This document shows, in pieces, positions 44,644-53,800 of a stretch of DNA of 64,000 bases. The notes below the pieces were generated by a model that did not search any database, was not told the origin of the DNA, and saw nothing but the letters and a program-made list of their open reading frames with translations. Positions within the stretch are counted from its first letter, which is position 1. Each line of letters starts with the position of its first letter. A program made the position numbers and the translations under genes. Source of the stretch: Pleodorina starrii (taxonomy: Eukaryota > Chlorophyta > Chlorophyceae > Chlamydomonadales > Volvocaceae); assembly GCA_030267565.1 (NCBI GenBank), contig BRXU01000005.1, positions 2,081,501-2,145,500 on the forward strand, read 5' to 3'.

Positions 44644-47600
44644 ATGAGCCTTCGGGTTCGTTTGAGCCGTACGAGCTCACTGAAGCTTGTAACATCATCA
44701 TCGAGCGCCAGAATGTCAAGGAGAAGGCTTGTTGCAACAATTGCTATGGGTCTCTGCGTGTTGCTTGCTTTTATCGCGACGTTTGTGTTGACCTCCAGCG
44801 CGTCCAGCGTGCTTTTGCAGCAGGTCCTTCGCAATCACACTGCCAATTGCCCGCATTGTGACGACCAACTTCGCTTGACCTTAAAAATCTCGAGGGAACT
44901 TGTAAAACAACACATCAGCGCACACAAGACCGCTGAAGCCGACGAGCTTGGCCAGAAGCTCAACAATTTTTGCATAAATAATGGCAGTACTAACAATATA
45001 CTGCTGGCAACGAGGGCGTCTCTGGGACCTCTGCGAAAGTTTGCACAAAAGGATTCATTCGTAGCCATCCTGGGACGAAGGATCATCCTTGCTTGCATTG
45101 CGCTCCACAGAGGCGCTCTTGACAAAAATGACTCCCCTGAGGAAGTTGAGTCTGTCCTTGCGGACGCCACCAAAGAGGTTCGTTGGGGGGTGTTTGGCAG
45201 GACAGCTGCGACACGTCCCGCCCTGTACGGAGGCGCCCTGGCGCCTTCGCTCGTTATGACCCGTTCCATCGTTTCGGACACGTGTGTGGGGGGGACCCTG
45301 TCTGGCCACAGGGTCTTGGAACCGTTGGCGGTTTGAAAAGCGGTACACTTGACCAGTTTGACCCCAATCCATAATTCAGGCAATTGTTAAGCGGTCTTGC
45401 CACGGCCGCGGAAGTTTAAGGCATTCCAATGCGGATGACGTTTTCGGCGTGCCGCGTTCCTCTTTTCACGCCTTTGTTTTCCCCGGGATTCCGGGCAACA
45501 GTTGTACGGCACTCACGTGGACACGGTCCTGCGAAAGGCGCTGCTCGACTACCTACACATCAGCAAAAGCGGCGGCACGAGCTTCAGCCTGGCTGCAAGT
45601 GAGGCAAAGGGGCAAAGTGGGAAAGTGGGCCCCTGGCGCGGCTTCCCCTTTGGGGTGGCAGCGGGGCCGCTCTCTCCCTCTCCCTCGCCCCTCCTCCGCC
45701 TGGCCCCCCTCCTCCCCCTCCTCCTCCTCCTCCTCGGTGTCCCTCCCTCCGTCCATTTTGCACCTGTAGCTGTCTCTCGCCTCCGCCCCTTTCACCGCCT
45801 CCGCCCCTCTCTCACCGCCGCCGTCGCCGCCGCCGCCCCCAGGGCTGAGCCAGTGCAAGATGGCTCCGGGCATCGGCCAGCCGCTGTACCTCGGTGACCT
45901 GCCCCACTGGATCAACCGCACGCTGTTCTACCAGCTGACTGGAAACATCCACGTCACGTGCGTGCTGCGCCGTGGCGGGCCCTATGCCCTATGCTGCCGG
46001 GCCTTATGGCCGTTGGGTACTGCAGCGGGCGCATGCTGCCGGGCCTGCCGTATCATGGTTTCGGGGGCCCCGGGGCCGTGGTTCGGCAGTTCTTCCCTGC
46101 CCTGCCCTGCCCCGCCGCCTGCTGCCGCCCGTTGGCGTCCGCATATGACGTACCATGACGTACACACATACACACACGCCCTCCCGCGTCCGACACTCGT
46201 CCGCTTCACACACACCCACCGCTACCTGGACATCCATCTCCCATCCGTCGCTCCGCTTTACTCGACTCACCGCGACCCGACTCGCTGCCGCCTCAACCCC
46301 GCCCGCTTCATCACCACCGCTTGGCCACTTCACCGCCTGACCGCTTCGCTTCGCTTAAATTTCTTGACCGCTTTTACCGCTTGGCTACTCCTCTACTCTT
46401 CGCTTCGCTACACCGCTTCACCGCTTTTACCGCCTGGCCACTTCTCTTCTCTTCGCTTCTCTTCATCACCACCGGCGCAGGTGGTCCATCTACGGCCACA
46501 TGGAGCGGGGGGAGGTGGCGGGCTGCCGGGCGCGCATCGCCAATGTGACGGCCCGGGGGCTGCAGTACTTGTCCAACGAATACACGCTGCACGGCGGGCT
46601 GGAGGGCATGGGCGCCGTGCACGTGTGCCGGTCAACGGTCAACGTAGTGACGCTCAGGTGTGCGAGGAGGGCGGGGGTGTGTGGAGGGGGCTGCTGCGGG
46701 AGGGCGATGGGGCGCGTGCGTGCGGCGGCGGGGAGGCGGAGGGTTTGGTTTCGGGGCTGGCTGGCTCGGAGAGCTGTTGGCTCCGCGCAAGAGCACCGGC
46801 ACTTGCACGGTGTATCGCCCCGGGGGGAACACGCGCATGCCGCCGCCGGCCCGCCGCCACCCCTACTAAAACCCTAAAACCCTAAAACCGCAATACACGC
46901 AGGAGCCCCGAGGCCCGACTGGTATCGCACCTGCACTTCATCCTGGCGCACATCAAGGCGCGCATCTCGCGCCACCAGAAGCGGCGCAAGCAGCAGCAGC
47001 AGCAGCGCGCCAAGAGGCAGAGGCAGGGGCAGGGGCTGGAGGGGGTGGGCGCGGCGGCGGAGGGCGCGGGAGCGGCGGCAGAGAAGGCGGCGGCGGCGGC
47101 GGAGGAGGAGAGGGGGCGGGACCTGTTCTTGGACACGTTTTGCAGCAGCAATGTCACCATGTGGCGAGATCTCACGCCCGCCATCTTGGACAACTACAAC
47201 GTCAGGTGTGTGGATGTGTGCGTGTGTTGGGAGGGTTGAGGGTTTTAGGGATTGGGGGCAAGTGAGCAGCGGGAGGGGGGAGGTGCGGGCACCGGACAGG
47301 GGGTGGTATCTGGTGTGCTTCCGGGTTTGTGCCGCCCGCACCGCAGCACCCCGGCGTGCCGGTCGCGGTAAAATGCTACTGCTGCTGCTGCTGCTGCTCC
47401 CAATACTGCTGCTGTTGGTCATTAGCTCATTACCACGGCCAATGCAACTGCCAGTGCTAACGCAGCTGCTGTTCTTGTTGTTGCTGCTGTTGTTGCTGTT
47501 ATTATTACTACTGCTGTTATTATTACTACGCAGGTCGTTCATCGGCGAGCGGGCCTTCCACACGCACTTTGGCGGCATAGGTTCCGAGCATCTGGACGTG

Positions 47601-48645
47601 GCTCGGCGGCTGCTGCTGCAGTTCGATTTGGTGCTAGATCTAGACGCGGGGGAGGAGGCGGCCGACCTGCTCATGTACCAGGGCCTGGGCTGGAACGTCA
47701 CGCTGGCGGAGGTACGGCAGTACGACCTGTACGACCTGTACGGTACGGAACGAATTTTGGCGCCCGTTCACGGGCTCCGGCCTATACCGTATGTCCGTCC
47801 ATAACCCCCTTCCCCCTTGGCGCCTTCCACCTCTCCCCCCCCGCCGTCTCCGCTGCGGTATCACTTTTTATCCCCCTTCCGTCCAGGTCCATGCCCGATC
47901 CAGTGACAAGGTCTCCACCCAACTGGGCTACAACCGCTCCCAGTGCGCCAACGAAGGGCTGCTGACGGAGGTGCTGCCCCGACAGGGACCCGACAGGGAG
48001 CTGTACAGGTGGGGGGCAAAAAGAAGATACCGCAGCGGAGACGGAGACGGCGTTAGCGAACGGACCCGGGGGCGGGGGGAGGGGGAGGTGCCTGTGGGGC
48101 TTGCGTGGGCACGCGAAGACACGTTGTGTGCAGTCGGGGTGTAGTGCGGTGGAGGAGGAGGAGGAGGAGGAGGGCAAGGAGGAGGAGGAGAAGGAGGTCT
48201 GGGAGGTTCCGTGCATCTTAAAACGTCTCCTGTGGATCCGGCAGACCCCACAACCTTGGTTTGGCTTTCTTACCCCGCCCTCCCCTTCAGTTAGGGCACT
48301 GACACAAACCCTAAAGTCCCTATCCCCCCTCCCGTAACCCCTGTGACATCAACCTCCCTCCGCACTCCGCACATGACCCGTGGGTCGGTCGGCCCCGCAT
48401 TTCTCAGCCTGGGCCGCGCGCTGAGCCTGCTGGACCAGCTGCTGTTGGGCTGGGCGAGGCAGCTGGGGCTGCAGCCCAGGCGGCCTGCCGCCGCGGCCGC
48501 CGGCGCGGCCGGTGGGGGCGCAGACGGCGCCGGGGCAGTCGCCGAGGGGGCCCCGAGCCAGTGCGGACTCATTGGACAGTCGCACTGGCGGCCCAACGCA
48601 ACCGTCGTACAAGCGGCCGCTGGTGGCTCGTCACCGAGGGCTTAG
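44644..48645 (+). CDS. Sulfotransferase ST2, carbohydrate type, type II membrane protein
   Basis: Exons: 44644-45177, 45502-45598, 45843-45957, 46481-46657, 46903-47205, 47534-47711, 47887-48008, 48408-48645 (587 aa, phases agree). A short basic tail is followed by one membrane anchor (LVATIAMGLCVLLAFIATFVL), the usual Golgi sulfotransferase topology. An alternative ATG at 44713 lies just before the anchor. The PAPS loop is DYLHISKSGGTSF (Lys200) and the 3'-phosphate motif is NVVTLRSPEARLVSHL (Arg308-Ser316). Exon 5 is 129 bases longer than in ST1 because of an inserted Lys/Gln-rich then Ala/Glu-rich stretch, probably a surface loop. The C-terminal tail is Ala/Gly-rich. Arranged in tandem with ST1 across a LINE, so local duplication is likely. 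Acceptor unknown. Confidence 0.85.
46866..46889 (-). repeat. Interstitial TTTTAGGG telomere-type tract
   Basis: Three units of CCCTAAAA lie about 13 bases before the acceptor of ST2 exon 5. TTTTAGGG is the Chlamydomonas-type telomere repeat. A related short AAAACCCTAA occurs near 60299. Confidence 0.75.
47762..47785 (+). repeat. Intron cassette II in ST2 intron 6
   Basis: Sense orientation: CCCGTTCACGGGCTCCGG then CCTATACCGT, followed by CCATAACCCCC. In the same 175-base intron an antisense cassette I (47843-47875) runs up to the acceptor. Confidence 0.75.
47843..47875 (-). repeat. Intron cassette I, antisense, at the 3' end of ST2 intron 6
   Basis: GCCGTCTCCGCTGCGGTATC then ACTTTTTATCCCCC, ending about 11 bases before the exon. 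Confidence 0.75.
48009..48066 (+). repeat. Intron cassette I forming the 5' end of ST2 intron 7
   Basis: Begins at the donor GTGGGG and continues AAAAAGAAGATACCGCAGC, GGAGACGGAGACGG, CGTTAGCGAACGGACC. The element appears to supply the 5' splice site. Confidence 0.8.
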
Positions 48646-50822
48646 TGGGCATGGGTTGATTCTTCCGTGGGTGTGGATTGGCGGGCAGGCGGGCGGGCGC
48701 CTTTTGGGGGGGCGAGGGCGGGGCAGGCCTGGGGGGCAGGCGGGGGGAGAGGCTCGGCAGTCAGGCAGGAAGGGGGAGTGGTTCGGTTGGATGAGGGCCA
48801 AGAATGTGCCGAGGCGCAAGAAATGAATGAAGCAAATGGGCGAAAGGCGCGCGAGTGGAGGGACGTTTGCGGGTCGCACGTTGGCCTTTGGCTGCGGCGG
48901 CTGGCACTCAGGGCGGCGATCCGGGGACGGACAGTGCGGGGTGGGGGAAAGCGAAAGTTGTTACCGTGCCCTGACCGTGCGCTGACTCATACGTTGACTC
49001 CCATTAATTGAACAAATATTTTGCGCGGGTTTTATAGTTTTATGTGATCACCAGGCAAAGAACGCGAAACCTACTTCATTTGCTTGCTTGTTGGAGGCCT
49101 TGGCGGCTGGAGTCGGGCCTGCTGGGTAACTCAGGGTTGACTGATGCAGCTGCACCAGGGGCGCTATTCGGGCCGTGTGGTGTGTCGTTCGAGGGGGCGG
49201 CTGGGGGGGAAGGGCGGGCAGCGGGGGCGGGCAGCGGGCTGGGGGAAGCGATGCGCCGGTCGACCACGGTTTGCTTGTTCTTCTTCACCCGCGTCCCTTG
49301 ATCCCCCCCCCTCCTTGGTCCTTGGCGGAGGGAGCCGCTGGTTGGGCTGTGCTGGCCACTACACACATGGACACACGCTACAGGGGCACGTCGGTGTTTC
49401 TGCGAGGCGGTGCGCGGGAGAGAAACGTTTGTGGTCACACACACACACATGTACCGCACATGTACCTCACGCGCTGTATCTGACTTCTGACGTGACCACA
49501 CGCTGGCCAAATGTGTGTGTGTGTGTTGGTTGTGTGTATGTATGAGGAGCGTGCGGAGGGACAGACACTCCTACCGTCGAGCTAACAGGGATGTAGGCGT
49601 ACTCGGTGGGTCCGTTCGAACGCGGACCCACGCATCTCCCGAGACCCCCACCACCACCACCACCCCCAACCCCACCACCACCCCCAACCCCACCTGGTAG
49701 CACCGGCGGCAGGTGCCACACCAGCTGTTGGACGGAAGCCCCGCCGAGTACCGATATGCAGCGCTCGTTTCGTGAGCTCCCAAGTCCCAACCGGCGGACG
49801 CGCTCAACGGCCAACTGTCAACGCACCGAATCTGAACGAGAATTCCCTTCAGCCATTCGCGGCATCCCTGAAGAGGAGCACTTGTGCGTGTACTGACCGC
49901 ACCCGCGTTCCGTGCCCGTACATCCGTACCAACCGTCAGCTCTTCCGAAACAACTGCACAGCGGCGCCAAGCCCACAACTCTCTCTTCAGAGCGGAGACT
50001 CTCTCTCTCCCCCTGTTTCCTGTTTCCCTCCCCCGTGGATAACCCCCTCCGTTCCGCGCTCTCGAACACTCTGCAGAACGGGGCTAGTTCCAGGACCGGC
50101 CCAACATTGAGACCTGACTGCAAAACTGAGCGACTGGCGCGACGGCGCGTCCCTTCCACCACTCCCCTCCACCAACGGAACAACACCACACACCAAGGCA
50201 TGTAACGCCACAACACAGAGCACACCCGCACCCAAAGGAACCCTGACGGTCGCACCAACTCCCAACACACCACCTCCCCACCTCCCCAGATGGGGGACCC
50301 CTCAAAAGTCAAGACTTAAGTCAGGAGTCACCCACACGTCAACACGCCACAGCCCAAGAAGGACACTCCCGCATGTTGCCCTGCCCGAGCCGCGATGAGG
50401 TAAATGAGATGAGGTGAGGTATATAAGTTGAGGTGAGGTGAGGTGCGCCGCGTCAGTCAAAACACGCAGGCCACGACGGGCGCTCCGGCGCCGGCGCCGG
50501 GCCCCCATGCGCACGCCCACGCCCTCCCTCTCCACGCCCATCAACGTGCTGTAAAGCACAATATTATTCTATGCCAACAACTGGCCCCACGCCCCCACTT
50601 CCAATCCTCCTCTCCTCTCCTCTCCTCGGTAAGGGAAGGGAACAGGTATGTCTGGTAAGTAGGCTTCTCGGTCGCCTACGTCCCTCAATTCAGTCATCCC
50701 TCTCCGCTGCGGTATATTTTTTTTGTGCCTCCCCGTTGCCCAGTAGCTGCCCTCTGCCCGCCGCCGCTGCTACAGCTGCTGCCGCCGTCGCCGCCGCCGC
50801 CGCCTCCCTGGTCATCAGCTCA
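48646..50822. other. Convergent region between ST2 and ST3
   Basis: Contains TG/AC runs (about 49435-49450 and 49512-49528), a near-palindrome GTGGGTCCG ... CGGACCCAC (49606-49631), a CCACC-rich tract, a fragment GTGGATAACCCCC resembling cassette II (about 50035), and a partial cassette I (about 50700-50735). Open frames are not supported by composition or homology. Confidence 0.45.
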
Positions 50823-53800
50823 TCACCTTCTCCGTCGCCTCAAGACGATTCTGTCGGCTACTGCCTCCGCTACCGCCTCCGCTGCCGCCTCCGGGCCCTC
50901 CCTCTCCGTCTCCTCGCCATCCATACCCTCCGCCCCATCCGCCTCCTCGCCCTCCTCCGCCTCCACTTCCTCCTGCTGCTGCTGCTTCGGCTTCTGCGCC
51001 TGCTTCTGCCCCGCCCCGCCCTTGGACCGGCCACCCTTTCTGCTGCTGCCGCCATCGCCCCCACCCCCACCATCGCCGCCACCGTCGCTTCCCAGACGTC
51101 CAGTCAACTTCTGGATCGCGGTGGCCAGAGCGCTGGTATTGCTGCCGCGGAAGAGCATGCCGCACCTGAGGGGGGGGGAGGGACGGGGTGAGGGCTGGGC
51201 GGGAGCGCCGGCGCGATGTGGGTCGAGATCGAGACACGGGAATGTCTGTGAGTGAAGAAATTCAACCAATCGCGGGTGGACGGCGAGAGTAACTATGACT
51301 CTTTGAATGTGGCCAAATGCCAAAGCGGCGCGGGGGGGGGGGCGGGGACGGAGTGCTGCGCTGTGCTGTGATAAGCTGTGCTGCGCCGCAACACAGACCA
51401 TCTCTCCCAGCTCTCCATTGCTTCCACCTCCACCACAGACCACCCCCCTGCCGGCCCCCCAACCCCCACCCCCCAACCCCCACCCCCCCGAGAGCCCCCA
51501 ACGCACGTGCGCTGCTCCGGCTGCTCCCCCAGCTCCCGAGCCAGATCCAGCCACAGCTCGTCCAACTGGTTAACCACCCGACCGAACCTGACGGAGCCGT
51601 CAGAGGGGGGGGGGTGGGGGGGTTATCCACGTATGTGGTTGGGTGGGTGGGTGGGTGAGACATCAGCGGTGGAAGCAAAACCAGCCAGCCAGCCAGCCAG
51701 CCAGACAAGCAAAAGCGATGCGCGGGGTTCCTCTGGGTTCCGGAGCCCACCCACTGTAACAAGTACAGCAACAACACGCCAGTCAGCCCGCCCGTCAGCC
51801 GGTCTAATTAATCAATCAAGTTGGTCAGTCGGTCGGTCGGTCGGTCGTTCTGCCGCACCCGTACAGGCGCTGGTCGGGGCCCTGGCCGCTCCGCAGCTCG
51901 TTCAGCCCCTCCTCCCGCGGGTGGCATGAGCTGTAGTTGAGGTTCATGCGCTGCTGAAGCACGGAGCTGTCCAGGGCGTGGGCCTGAGGGCGGGCGGGGG
52001 GGGGGCGGGGGGATATCCACGTATAGGCCGGAGAGGGGGGGAAGGGGCGGAGGAGGGGGGAGGGGGGTAGGGGGAGGGGGGAGGGGGGACATCTCGGTGC
52101 AGACGCAGCAGAAAAACAGAAAAAAGGGCAGCCAAGCGACTTATGAGGCACCCCCACAACAAACCCCCAACTCCCCCCCCCCAAAAAAACAAAACAACAA
52201 CAACCCCAAGTTACGATGGGCCCGCCGCCGCCGCCTGGTGTGTGTGTGTGTGTGTGTGTCACAGGAGACAAGGACGGACGCACCGCCGACAGCGCCGCCG
52301 ACCAGCCCAGCCCCTGCTGCGCCACCCGGTCGTTGGCCTCCTCGCCCGCATCAAGATCCAGAACCAGATCGAAGGTCAGCAGTTGGTGCCGGGCGGCGGT
52401 CAGCTGCTGGTCGCCCAGGGAGCCAGGAGGGGAGTGGAAGCCCTCCGCGCCCAAGAAGGACCTTTTGGGGAGGGCAGGGAAGGAGGGGAGGGAGGGAAGG
52501 GAGGGCGGAGTGGGTGTGTGCGTGTGTTGGGGGGGGGTGTGAGGGAACTGGGAAGGAGGGGAAGGTATCCACGGATAGGGTTCCGGAGCCCGTGAACGGT
52601 ATATACGTAGTGCGGAGCCTTCCGAGAACGGAGTGAAGGCTACACTTAGGAAACAGAGGCCAAAAGAAGCAGGCTGAGGCTGGGGGAGGGTGTCAAGAGT
52701 CCGACAGGCGCTCCTAGACGGGGTGGGGATGGGGGGGCGGGGATGGGGGATGGGGGAGTGATACCGGTATGCTCCTTTATATACCGGTATGGGCTGGGGG
52801 GTGGGTTGGGGGGTGGGGGTGGGGAGACCAGCTGCTCGCTCGCTCTCGCTCGCTCTCGCTGGCTGGCTGGCTGGCTGGCGCCCCCACCTGTTCGCTAACG
52901 CCGTCTTCGTCTCCGCTGCGGTATCATTTTTTACCCACCTGGTCAAGTAGTTGTCGGTGATGGGCGGCCCCAGCTGCCGCCAGAACTCGGCGCTGGCGTT
53001 ACAAAAGAGGCGGTTGAAAGCGGGCACTGCGTCGCGGCGGCCGTAGGCGGCCTTGACGTGTAGCATGATGAACCTGGGGGGGTGGGTGGGTGGGTGGGTG
53101 TGGGTGGGGTTGGTGGGGTGGGGTTGGTGGTGTGGGGGTAAGGGTGGGAGGTGGGTGGGTGCTGGGTGGGTGGTAAAAGGGGTGGGGTTTTTGCGTGTAG
53201 GAGACATAAGCGTAAAACCCCTATCAGGGAGAGCTTCAACTCTCTCTCTCTCTCTTTCTCTTTCTTTCTCTCTTTCTTTCTCTTTCTCTCTTTCTTTCTC
53301 TGTCTCTCTCTCTCACACACACACACACACGCCCCACCTGATGTTCGACTCCATGCGTTTGAGCGGGTCTCTGAGGGCGGCGGGGAGGAGGGAAGGGGCC
53401 AGAGGGGGGGGGGGGAGGCGGGGAGGGGGGGTAGGAGTTGGGACTCACGCATGAGCCGCAGTGATAGACCGGGGGGGGGCCCGGGCGCGTGTCGGACAGG
53501 TGAGGACAAGCCCGACAGACCTTTGATACGGTACCCGGGGGGGGTAGCGGAGTTAACACTGATATGGTGGTGTGCGGCGCCTCATCAGATTCCCTTCCAC
53601 CCCGATCCCGATCCCGGCCCCGAGCCCGACCCTTCCGCACGACTCCCAAAACACAACGTGATCTGTCATCTGTGCGTCACCGGGCCCTTTACGTGTCCTC
53701 GACGCGCCTCACCTCACCCCCCACCCTCCTCACCCTCACCCCCACCCCCCCCACCTCACCCCCCCCCATCCTCACCCCCACCACCCACCTCAGTGTCACC

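Noticed and set aside
49606..49631. Near-palindrome GTGGGTCCG ... CGGACCCAC as a member of the GACCCNNGGGTC family
   Set aside because: The arms are separated by eight bases and face the other way, so it does not fit the motif.
51825..53207. 460-codon uninterrupted minus-strand frame
   Set aside because: It reads through introns between ST3 exons 6, 7 and 8; the conserved exon ends, splice consensus and paralogue exon lengths support splicing instead.
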